Of a stretch of 64,000 nucleotides of DNA, positions 17,636 through 25,841 are shown piece by piece. Position 1 is the stretch's first letter. Every line of letters begins with the position of its first letter. A program made the translations under genes and the position numbers. Origin of the DNA: Aphanothece sacrum FPU1 (GTDB lineage: Bacteria > Cyanobacteriota > Cyanobacteriia > Cyanobacteriales > Microcystaceae). A model generated the notes under the pieces. It made no database searches. It had not been told where the DNA came from and saw only the letters and a list, made by a program, of their open reading frames with translations. The DNA lies in assembly GCF_003864295.1 (NCBI RefSeq), contig NZ_BDQK01000001.1, positions 186,001 through 250,000 on the forward strand. The letters are read 5' to 3'.

Positions 17636-18523
17636 TTAAGAATGAGTTAACACACCTCGTTCCTCTAACACCCAATGTCCATTTCCCTCTGACACTTTCC
17701 CTGGTTTAACCAGTTGGAAGTTTTTGGGGTTTGATACATCTTTTTTATAACCCTCACACTCAAATAACACTTGAACTGAGGTCATATCGTTTGTATTCAG
17801 TGCGTCTTTTTTGGGGACAAGATACAAGTCACCATTAATAGACACTATGCAATACTTCGATGGACTCTGTTCAGTCAAAATAGGTTTCTTACCACTCCCA
17901 GTACGACTTGTTTCAATGCTGTTTGGTTCCATCGAAACAGAAATTAATTCTTTATAAGTATCTTTCAGCTTGTTATTATTATAAATTTCAACTAATTTTT
18001 CTTGATTTTTGTCAGCAGAAATTAATTCATTTGTTTCACTCAATTCGGAATTATCTTGTGAATTTTGCTCAAGAGAACTTAATGAGGTTAGTTGTGGTTT
18101 TTCTGTTATATAAGAACGTATAAATTCTTTTAATTCTTGTCTCATTTCTCTGAGTTCAGAAAGATTATTAGCTATGTTTATATAATCCTGTTTTAAAATA
18201 TTTAATTCATTTTCTAACTGCTTATTTTTCGTTTTTTCTGCTTCTAATGATTGAGAAATAAATTTATTTTCTTCTTCTAATTTAAGTAACGAGGAGTATA
18301 TATTATTTTTCTCTGTTTCTGCTTTTTTGAGTTGATTTTGTAAATTTTCCTTTTCCTTTGAAATACCTCTTAAATCAGTCTCTAATTTTTCTACTTTTTG
18401 ACCATATGTTTTTATTTGTTTAACTAAATCATCTCTTTCCTTTATTGCTTCGTGAATAGTAGATTCTAATTTCATCAATGGAGAAACATCGCCAAATTCT
18501 ATCTTTCCTTGTTCTTCTAACAT
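17636..18523 (-). CDS. Cytosolic coiled-coil protein with shared C-terminal module
   Basis: 295 residues with no signal peptide or TM helix. Residues ~10-145 are continuous heptad-rich coiled coil (Lys/Glu/Leu/Asn), then a linker, then the shared module from ~176 (LVEIYNNNKL, TEQSPSKYCIVS, LYLVPKKDALNTND, WVLEERGVLTHS). GGAG lies 7-8 nt before the ATG. It is the soluble counterpart of its two membrane-bound neighbours and might pair with them through the coils or the module. It is 19 bp from the downstream gene, so cotranscription is likely. Confidence 0.75.
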   Translation of the reverse strand: MLEEQGKIEFGDVSPLMKLESTIHEAIKERDDLVKQIKTYGQKVEKLETDLRGISKEKENLQNQLKKAETEKNNIYSSLLKLEEENKFISQSLEAEKTKNKQLENELNILKQDYINIANNLSELREMRQELKEFIRSYITEKPQLTSLSSLEQNSQDNSELSETNELISADKNQEKLVEIYNNNKLKDTYKELISVSMEPNSIETSRTGSGKKPILTEQSPSKYCIVSINGDLYLVPKKDALNTNDMTSVQVLFECEGYKKDVSNPKNFQLVKPGKVSEGNGHWVLEERGVLTHS

Positions 18524-18623
18524 TCATACATCTCCATTCGACTTTAGGGATACTTTAACAGGTTCATGAACAATACAATGTCTATTTCATTCACATTAAT
18601 ATCCTTCACAAGCAAAATTTTCT

Positions 18624-20123
18624 CTAATATTGTAAAACTCCTTGTTCCTCTAACACCCATTTTCCATTTCCCCCTGATACTTGTCCTGCTTTAAGTAGTG
18701 TGAACACTTTGGGGTTTGATACATCTTTGTTATAATCCTGACACTTAAATAATACTTCAACTGAGGTCATATCATTTGTATTGAGTGCATCTTCTTTGGG
18801 GACAAGATATAAGTTACCCTGAATATTCACTATCCAATATTTAGATGGACTCTGTTCAGTCAAAATAGATGTCTTCCCACTTCCAGCACGACTGGATTCA
18901 ATGCTGTTTGGTTCCGTTGAAACAGCAATTAAGTCTTTATATGTCTCTTTTAGCTTGTTATCATTATAGACAGAAAGTAATTCTCGTTGATTGTTTTGAA
19001 GAGAAATTGATTGCTCATTTTGTATTGATTCGTTATTATCTTGTGATGGAATTTCAGTCTTTTCCTGTGTTTCTTCCGTTATATTTGATGATAAATCATC
19101 TGTTTTTGTGAGTTCAGGTTCTACAGATTTATGTTTTGGGATTTCTGGTAAAAGTTTTGGATTCTTTTCTAAAATTATATCAAGCTTTTTAATAATTTCT
19201 GGTAAAAGTTTTAAATTTTTATTGTCTTTCAAAATCCTCCTAAGCGTTTCAATTATCTCAGTAGTTTCTGGACTTTTCTCATCTAATTTTTCTATCTGCT
19301 TTGCTATTAAAGTGTCATATTTCTGAATTAACCCTTCAAAAGCTTTGAAAAAATCTAAATTCTTCAACTCTTGTATAGATTCAGGTTTAACAGTGATTGC
19401 ACTGTCTAAGGAAATTAAATTATCTTCTTTAGATAAATTAAGAGTAATTGTTTGCTCTTTTTTAGAATCATATTTAAACTTTAAAAATATCTTAATTGTT
19501 AACAAAAGTAAAGCAATTACTAATAAAATCAGAGATGAAAATAAAATAATTTGTATTAAATTAGCAGTTTCGTAGAGTGATTTTTTGTTCGCTAGTTCGG
19601 AATTTTCAGCCTTTAAATTCTTAACCTGATTGTCTAATAACTTAAGTTGTAAATCTCTAATAATTTTAGGAGATTCTTCTAAATACTTAGTTTGAGTTTC
19701 TTTAGTGTTTTTGTCAAACTTATCTTTTTCACTTGTGGGAATCTTATCTGCTGTCCCAAATAACTCTGCTTGTGCTTCAGTAATTTCTTTAGTTTGTGTT
19801 TTTTGATATAAAGGCAACCATAAGATCAAAAATTTCTTGTTATTGTCTATTTCTTTTTTTTGTTCAGGTGGAAGTTTATCATAATATTCTGATTTTAGGG
19901 TATTCAATTTTTTTGTAAACTCATCATCAGATTTATTTAAAGTAGCTAAATCAGGTTTGTTTTTAGCTAGATTATCAACTTCTGTTTTAACACCTTCTAT
20001 TTGAGTGTTAATATCATTTTTATCTTGAGATTTGACTGAATTTAATAATCCATCTCCGCAAATCAATACACTAAATAATAAAGAAAAAGTTAATAATTTT
20101 TGTGTTAATTTAACTTTGCTCAT
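18624..20123 (-). CDS. Transmembrane coiled-coil protein with shared C-terminal module
   Basis: 499 residues. N-terminal signal or anchor (LLTFSLLFSVLICGDGLL), a charged helical periplasmic part, one TM helix at ~181-210 (LIQIILFSSLILLVIALLLL), a cytosolic acidic helical region, and the shared module from ~379 (LLSVYNDNKL, TEQSPSKYWIVN, LYLVPKEDALNTND, WVLEEQGVLQY). AGGAG precedes the ATG at good spacing. Architecture parallels the 573-residue protein. It directly follows the Hsp70-like gene across 84 bp. I know of no assigned function. Confidence 0.75.
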   Translation of the reverse strand: MSKVKLTQKLLTFSLLFSVLICGDGLLNSVKSQDKNDINTQIEGVKTEVDNLAKNKPDLATLNKSDDEFTKKLNTLKSEYYDKLPPEQKKEIDNNKKFLILWLPLYQKTQTKEITEAQAELFGTADKIPTSEKDKFDKNTKETQTKYLEESPKIIRDLQLKLLDNQVKNLKAENSELANKKSLYETANLIQIILFSSLILLVIALLLLTIKIFLKFKYDSKKEQTITLNLSKEDNLISLDSAITVKPESIQELKNLDFFKAFEGLIQKYDTLIAKQIEKLDEKSPETTEIIETLRRILKDNKNLKLLPEIIKKLDIILEKNPKLLPEIPKHKSVEPELTKTDDLSSNITEETQEKTEIPSQDNNESIQNEQSISLQNNQRELLSVYNDNKLKETYKDLIAVSTEPNSIESSRAGSGKTSILTEQSPSKYWIVNIQGNLYLVPKEDALNTNDMTSVEVLFKCQDYNKDVSNPKVFTLLKAGQVSGGNGKWVLEEQGVLQY

Positions 20124-20207
20124 TTGACATTCTCCTATGGTCTAAAAATCATGAAAAAAATCAAAACAGGCTAAGCTTTTTAAAAACCTAACCTGTGTAT
20201 TCATCAA

Positions 20208-23200
20208 TTATTTTTGGGGTGTTTTGATTTTTGCCCAGTCTTTCGCTAATACCCTTAATAAAGCTTTTAAGCCTAAAATAAACGGCGGTTCAAAGCGAAT
20301 TTCTTCAGATTTTCCTTTCATTTCTTTGATTAAGATATCCTCTAAAGCACGCTGTGTTCTCTTCCACAGTTCAGAATTATCTTTAGTATCTGGACTCATT
20401 TTGTAGTCTTTTAAAGCGAAAATTTCCTCAATATTTAACTCCTTCAAAACTTTATGAAATTCACAGAGAAACTTGGGTAACTCTACTAATTCAGGAATTT
20501 TAAAGTCCTTAAGTTCTAATTCATCATCCTGTTTTATGCGAGAATTAGCAGTGATTTTATCTGGTACATCTTCTTGATTAATGTTGTAAATTATCAGACA
20601 AGCTTCTCCAGCAATTAGGCGGTCATCTTCCTTAATATCCCTTACTTCCAGTCTAGAATCTTCTAACACTAATCCACAAGCAACTTCATCTTTCGGTTGA
20701 CATCTGTTAGTTAATACTGTTTCAATATTACTATGAGGAAATCCCGACGCAGAACTCAACATTCGACTGAGTATCTTATTAATTTCTGAAGCAGGACTAA
20801 AGTTTCCTTGATCATCCAACCAATGTAAAAAGCGAGAACCATTTCCTCCAATATAAACTGGAGTAATACCCTCACGAGAATGTTTACCCTCTTGTTTAAG
20901 GACTTTTAACAAAATTCCCACATAATAATAAAGTCCAGCAACTCCAATTGCCATTACTGTAACTAATCCTTTCATGTCTTCTTCATCGGCAATTTGTTCC
21001 CTTTCGTTTTTCAACCAGTTTTCACTTTCCAAGCGTAACCAGACATCTAATTTCGCATTAAATGCACCTGTATGTAATCTGTCCCAACCTCCAAAATTAT
21101 CTTCTAATCTGTTTTTGATAAAGGAAGGATTCTCTCGCACAATTTCAGAAAAAATGTCCCTTCCTGCTAAGAGAACAGAACATTGATGAACTATTTTTTG
21201 ACTGTCCCAAATAGAAATATCTGAAGTTCCGCCACCCATATCAATACAGGTAGTGTAAACTAAATCTTGACGCTCATAATCAGCAAAATATTGAGCAGAA
21301 GCTAAGCTTTCTGTTTTCAAATGTTTAGAATCATTCGGGGTTGGATACTTGTGAGTAATTCCTGTAGTTTTTCCTAAGTCAGTAAGAATTTTTTTCCAAC
21401 TGCTAACATAACCTTTCCTTTCTGCATGAGAAAAAGCAGAGGGATAAGAGATGGCCCATTGAATAGATTTAACCCCAGATTCAGCCGCTAAAGCCGAAAT
21501 ATGTAAGGCTAAATGGCTAATAAATAACTGATAGTATTCGGTGTTTCCTTTTTGCCATTTCAGATTAGTTTTGATATGCTCTTCTTGGGGCTTAAATGTC
21601 TTGTTATTGGGGATATACATACGTCCATCAAAAATCGGTAATTTAACCTCATGGTTCGGATTTTTTCCATTAGTAGTGAGGACGCTAGATATCGGTAAGG
21701 GTTTATCTTGAGGAATGAAATTTTCTGGTATAAAAAACTCAAACAAAGCGTTCAAAATTGTATCTGGTGCAGCTTTTGTAATCTGACGTTGTAGATTTTT
21801 TAATGGCAAAGGTTCAGGACTATCTTTGAGTTTAATAAAAATATTAGTGAAAGAAGTCCCAAAGTCTACCCCAACTTTCCAATCCCGATTTTTATTAATA
21901 TCAGTGGGAGACTTCATTAAAATCATTCCTATTAGGTTTCCCTGACCATCTGTACAAGGAAATACTTCAGGAAAAGCTGGTGATTTGGATAATTGATATT
22001 TACCAAATCCCACGTTAAAATCGTAAGAATCTTTCGCTTCAGGAATAGTGATTTGAAATGCTTTTGCCCCTAATTCTGAATCGTAGTAAAATGTGTAGTA
22101 TTCTTGCCAACCTTCTGTACGAAAATTGGGCCAAATTTGTACAACAGGTAACTGTTCTCCAAGACAATTTTCTTCTTTGAGATCATATTCTTTGTACAAT
22201 GGATAAGATTGTTGCTTCTGCTTAACTCCACTCAGAGGTAAATTTAAAATGAGACGAACTTTGCCATTATTCTGCATTTTAAATGTAATTTTTTCGACTA
22301 ATTCTTCTGGTGTAAAGTAGTCAACCAACATAGAATTAAGTGGAATTAAAGGAGTCACTGGCTTATTATTAAACCGAATAACGTCATTCTTTTTTTTGTC
22401 AGGTAATAAAGCACCAGGTAAACCGTCTTCCAATTCGATAAAGTATAATTCAGGAAAAAATAAATCGTCTTTTTTGACTAAATTAACTTCTTTTACCCAT
22501 CGTTCTTTAAAGTGAGCAAATTGTCCAGGTTTAAGAGAAGCTAAAGTTTGTCCTTCATGTAGCCAAATATTTTGCGGTTCCACTCCCCAAACTTTAGGCA
22601 TTTCTTCGGGGTCATAAAGCAATAAAGGCAGTTGTTTACCCGTTTTGACTCTACTGGGTATCAATGCCACGCTGGAGGGTTCTGGAGGGGCTTTAACGGG
22701 CTTATTTAGCGCTATTAAAGCCCCTCGGTTAATAGGTATTCCAAAAAATTGTTCATTGGTGCTAAAACATTCTTCTGGTTGTAGTTCTTGATTTTGGGCT
22801 AAACTACGCTGAAAATCGACAATTAAGCCTGTAATAGTATTTAAAGCTGTATCATTACCGCCGTATTGTCCTAATTGTTGACTTAGGTTTCTTAACCACA
22901 TCCACAATAAGGCCTGTTCTTCAGCATTAAGAAAAGCTTGAGGGGCCTGTAATCGTTGTAATTCCCGATTCCACCAAGGTAACTTACCCCAGTCAGCTTC
23001 GGCCGAAGGAACCACCAAAGTAGTCGGAGAAGTCATTCCTACAGGTCTCTTATGACGAACATTGTCTATTTCAACTTCGTACAAGAAAACGTATAAATCT
23101 TGCCAGGGATGTTTATTTTGTAGGGTATAAAGGTTTCTTTCTCCATAATTAGGTTTTAAGTCGAATAATGACTTGCCAAAGCTGACCCCTTGCAATTTAT

Positions 23201-23531
23201 CACTGCCTAACTCTACCAATTTGGCAGTTAAAGGTAAACCTCTCATCTCCGCTAAAGCAACGGCAGCTAACATTCCTTGCCACTGGTCAATAAATTGCGA
23301 TCGCATGGAGTGTCTACGATCATATAATACCATCTCAAAAGTGAGAGGACGGGCCCACATAGTAGGCACAGAACTAATATTTTTAATCGCTCCAGGAGCG
23401 TTATATTCTAAGCTAGTAGCGACATTATGAAAAGCTGTACTTTGTTGTTCATTCCACTTTCCAGGGACATCACTACTGATATCACTATCTTCCCTCATTT
23501 GAGGCAATAGTAAAACGGTTTTTTCAGACAT
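20208..23531 (-). CDS. Large Hsp70/actin-fold ATPase-like protein
   Basis: 1107 residues. The first ~545 have no family I recognise. From ~550 an Hsp70/actin-type ATPase core appears: phosphate-1 GVDFGTSFTN, phosphate-2 DMGGGTSDISIWD near 762, and an adenosine-type motif YIGGNGSRFLHW near 890; a helical tail follows. No canonical Hsp70 substrate-binding domain or EEVD tail. The size and layout recall SrfB-like and other large Hsp70-fold proteins in bacterial gene clusters, but I cannot claim membership. SD AGGGAGG stands 9 nt before the ATG. It is 13 bp downstream of the tubulin-like gene, so the two are likely cotranscribed. Confidence 0.8.
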   Translation of the reverse strand: MSEKTVLLLPQMREDSDISSDVPGKWNEQQSTAFHNVATSLEYNAPGAIKNISSVPTMWARPLTFEMVLYDRRHSMRSQFIDQWQGMLAAVALAEMRGLPLTAKLVELGSDKLQGVSFGKSLFDLKPNYGERNLYTLQNKHPWQDLYVFLYEVEIDNVRHKRPVGMTSPTTLVVPSAEADWGKLPWWNRELQRLQAPQAFLNAEEQALLWMWLRNLSQQLGQYGGNDTALNTITGLIVDFQRSLAQNQELQPEECFSTNEQFFGIPINRGALIALNKPVKAPPEPSSVALIPSRVKTGKQLPLLLYDPEEMPKVWGVEPQNIWLHEGQTLASLKPGQFAHFKERWVKEVNLVKKDDLFFPELYFIELEDGLPGALLPDKKKNDVIRFNNKPVTPLIPLNSMLVDYFTPEELVEKITFKMQNNGKVRLILNLPLSGVKQKQQSYPLYKEYDLKEENCLGEQLPVVQIWPNFRTEGWQEYYTFYYDSELGAKAFQITIPEAKDSYDFNVGFGKYQLSKSPAFPEVFPCTDGQGNLIGMILMKSPTDINKNRDWKVGVDFGTSFTNIFIKLKDSPEPLPLKNLQRQITKAAPDTILNALFEFFIPENFIPQDKPLPISSVLTTNGKNPNHEVKLPIFDGRMYIPNNKTFKPQEEHIKTNLKWQKGNTEYYQLFISHLALHISALAAESGVKSIQWAISYPSAFSHAERKGYVSSWKKILTDLGKTTGITHKYPTPNDSKHLKTESLASAQYFADYERQDLVYTTCIDMGGGTSDISIWDSQKIVHQCSVLLAGRDIFSEIVRENPSFIKNRLEDNFGGWDRLHTGAFNAKLDVWLRLESENWLKNEREQIADEEDMKGLVTVMAIGVAGLYYYVGILLKVLKQEGKHSREGITPVYIGGNGSRFLHWLDDQGNFSPASEINKILSRMLSSASGFPHSNIETVLTNRCQPKDEVACGLVLEDSRLEVRDIKEDDRLIAGEACLIIYNINQEDVPDKITANSRIKQDDELELKDFKIPELVELPKFLCEFHKVLKELNIEEIFALKDYKMSPDTKDNSELWKRTQRALEDILIKEMKGKSEEIRFEPPFILGLKALLRVLAKDWAKIKTPQK

Positions 23532-23544
23532 TTTTTAATCCTCC

Positions 23545-25083
23545 CTAAAGTTCACATAATTTGTACAAAGCTTTGGCTAATCCTACCGTTCCCGTTTTAG
23601 GTTCGCTAAGATTTAAATAACTAGGCTTAAGATTTTCTTTTATGGTTTGAACTGTATCTTGATCTTTGCGCCCTTTGTCTCTGGTATCCCCATAAAACAA
23701 CTCGGACAAATATTCTCCTTTAAGTTGTCCATCAAGATTATTAAAAGCCCGATAACGAAATAGTTGAACGGCATCTCCATCACATTGATGAAATTCTAAA
23801 ATCCAACGCAAATAATCTTTACACCAATCTGTAATTACTCTAATTGCTGTTTGTTCTTTAGTATTATTAAAATCAGGTAATTCTTCACCCTTTTTATCTA
23901 ACATTTTTCCCATAAACCCATGTTCAGGTTTGAAAAATTCAATAAACCAAGGCGCACCTTTTTGGAATTTATTGACCCCAATTTTTTGCGCGGTAGCTAA
24001 TTCTGGTTCTATATTAGACAGCCAAACATAAGCAAATCTAGCCCCAGTGACTAATGCTTTTTTGACTTCTGGAACTTCGGGTAAATCATTCCAATCTATC
24101 TGTTCTCGACTGTTACGACTATTTAAGACAACAGTTCCCTTATTAGCTGGTGTATTCATTAAAAAATGTCGGGCCGCTAACCCTGCATATAGTTCTAAAA
24201 AATGGGGTTCATTGCGTTGTGTATTCTTTCCAGTACTAAACTCGTACTTAGAAAAATTTTGATTCCCCAATAAATAAACAGTGTCAAAATATTCATTTTG
24301 ATCTCGATAGTATTGTAGGGCAGCTTCTGTATTCAGTAAAAATTGGTCTGAACTCGCATAAACTTCCTTAGTCGCTTCGGGACCAGTGGGGGGTGAAAAT
24401 TGAAAATAAGGCAGCACAAATAGACAACCTAGTTTAACATTATCACGAACGCTCTCTTTCTCTAATTTATTATGAATGAGACGACCTAATGTTGGCAATC
24501 CAGATGCACCAGTTCCTCCAAAAATTGAGCCACATAAGAATATTTTTGAAGCTTTACCGGCTCCTTGGTCAGCTTTAATTTGCTTAATTAGACTGGCCCA
24601 GGGTTCATCTTGTAAATTATCTAAATCTAAGCGACTCATAATTCCTGAACCAATGGCTGGTCGTCCCCTAAATCCTACATCTAAGTTAGCCTCTCTTTCT
24701 TCTTTGGTATAAAGAACATCAAAAAGATAACCTAATTCTTCATGATTTTGAGTCAGGTTATTGTAACCAAAAAAGTCACCTAAATTCTTATTTAAGTTAG
24801 TCCCAATAAAAGGCGACCAAACATCAGGAGTATAAGATTCAACTTTAGTTTGCATCCAGGGACAATCTCGCTGTTCTCCTAATAATAATTGATAGTTTCG
24901 TTGATAAACACTTAGACTTAATTTTGATCTTTCTAAATTACCATTAGTTTCATCAGCATCAATAAATAATAGACGCATCGGTTGTTCAGTCAACAATCCC
25001 ACAGAGGCGATTTTCATCATTGCGTCTAAGCATTTTGCCCCTGTACCTCCAATGCCAATAACGTAAAGTGAATCCTGTGCCAT
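23545..25083 (-). CDS. Tubulin/FtsZ-like protein (Tubulin_2-type)
   Basis: 512 residues. The N-terminus YVIGIGGTGAKCLDAM matches the first glycine loop of FtsZ/tubulin GTPases, and CGSIFGGTGASGLPTLGR at ~183-200 carries the tubulin signature GGTG(A/S)G. It is not FtsZ: it lacks FtsZ's overall sequence and the C-terminal tail, and it is longer. Proteins of this divergent class (Pfam Tubulin_2) have been linked by comparative genomics to membrane-remodelling gene sets including VWA proteins, which matches the neighbours here. GTP binding is expected; polymerisation is inference. The start is 3 bp after the stop of the upstream membrane gene. Confidence 0.85.
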   Translation of the reverse strand: MAQDSLYVIGIGGTGAKCLDAMMKIASVGLLTEQPMRLLFIDADETNGNLERSKLSLSVYQRNYQLLLGEQRDCPWMQTKVESYTPDVWSPFIGTNLNKNLGDFFGYNNLTQNHEELGYLFDVLYTKEEREANLDVGFRGRPAIGSGIMSRLDLDNLQDEPWASLIKQIKADQGAGKASKIFLCGSIFGGTGASGLPTLGRLIHNKLEKESVRDNVKLGCLFVLPYFQFSPPTGPEATKEVYASSDQFLLNTEAALQYYRDQNEYFDTVYLLGNQNFSKYEFSTGKNTQRNEPHFLELYAGLAARHFLMNTPANKGTVVLNSRNSREQIDWNDLPEVPEVKKALVTGARFAYVWLSNIEPELATAQKIGVNKFQKGAPWFIEFFKPEHGFMGKMLDKKGEELPDFNNTKEQTAIRVITDWCKDYLRWILEFHQCDGDAVQLFRYRAFNNLDGQLKGEYLSELFYGDTRDKGRKDQDTVQTIKENLKPSYLNLSEPKTGTVGLAKALYKLCEL

Positions 25084-25086
25084 AAT

Positions 25087-25569
25087 CTATCCAATTAAAC
25101 GACGTAATAAAAATGAGCCTGGTGGAATATGTTTAAATAATCCAGGGGAACTAATAGCTGTGGGCAACCAATATAGTATCAGTCCATTTAAGATAAAAAA
25201 GCCTACGAGAGACAATTGTGCGTCACTACTTTCATTGAAAAAGAAAAGGGCAATACCAATACTAATAATGGGCAATAATCCTAATAACCACCAAGTCAAA
25301 CTCCACTGAAAAGTATCAATAGCTCCTTTAACTTTAGCAATTGCTGTCATCATACACCAGATAACAGTAGCCACCACAGAAGCTATCAGAACTGTCCAAG
25401 CAGCAGGGGTATAATTATCACTAAGCCATAGGGATAAAGTCATGCTAGGATCAGTAAAATTACGAACCTGAATCAGACGAGATTGGTAAATTAGGGGCTG
25501 TAACCAGAGCATTAGCACCAATCCGATGAGTATACAAATGATAATCCGAATGATTTCTCCTGATTTCAT
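25087..25569 (-). CDS. Four-TM membrane protein heading the tubulin-like operon
   Basis: 160 residues with four hydrophobic helices (IIRIIICILIGLVLMLWL; WTVLIASVVATVIWCMM; WWLLGLLPIISIGIALFFF; LVGFFILNGLILYW). No motif or family I recognise. It is the first gene of the leftward run and is separated from the tubulin-like gene by 3 bp, so tight translation coupling and a membrane-anchor role for the tubulin-like protein are reasonable guesses. Confidence 0.75.
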   Translation of the reverse strand: MKSGEIIRIIICILIGLVLMLWLQPLIYQSRLIQVRNFTDPSMTLSLWLSDNYTPAAWTVLIASVVATVIWCMMTAIAKVKGAIDTFQWSLTWWLLGLLPIISIGIALFFFNESSDAQLSLVGFFILNGLILYWLPTAISSPGLFKHIPPGSFLLRRLIG

Positions 25570-25841
25570 TATTTTTAAGCTAAAAATATAAGTTGGTATA
25601 GCAAAACAATTACAGGACTTACGGAAAAACCAGTTTTCACCAACGAGATTAAGTCATTTAGCGATTGTGACACCGCAACGATAAAACATTTTTTTGTCAT
25701 GGTGGGTAAGTCTTGCCTGAGTTCGGCAAAAATCAACAATGAACACTAGAATAGTATAAGCTTTTTTAGTGTACCATTGTCTACTACACTATAACAATTT
25801 CTCTAAAACTTAGATCATAAAATTGATAATATTTGTAACAA
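25570..25841. promoter_or_regulatory. Divergent intergenic region between the tubulin-like operon and the VWA lipoprotein
   Basis: 272 bp separate two outward-facing genes and should hold promoters for both. I see no confident -35/-10 pairs. The motif CAGGACTTACGG (25614-25625) resembles the end of an IS, and AGTGTACCATTGTCTACTACACT (25769-25791) is an imperfect inverted repeat that could be an operator. Confidence 0.4.

Noticed and set aside
17908-19575. Plus-strand ORFs opposite the coiled-coil genes
   Set aside because: Phe/Leu/Ile-rich shadows of Lys/Glu-rich coiled-coil coding sequence; no ribosome sites.
23545-25083. Calling this gene ftsZ
   Set aside because: It has the tubulin glycine signature but not FtsZ's overall sequence or C-terminal peptide, and its neighbours are not division genes.
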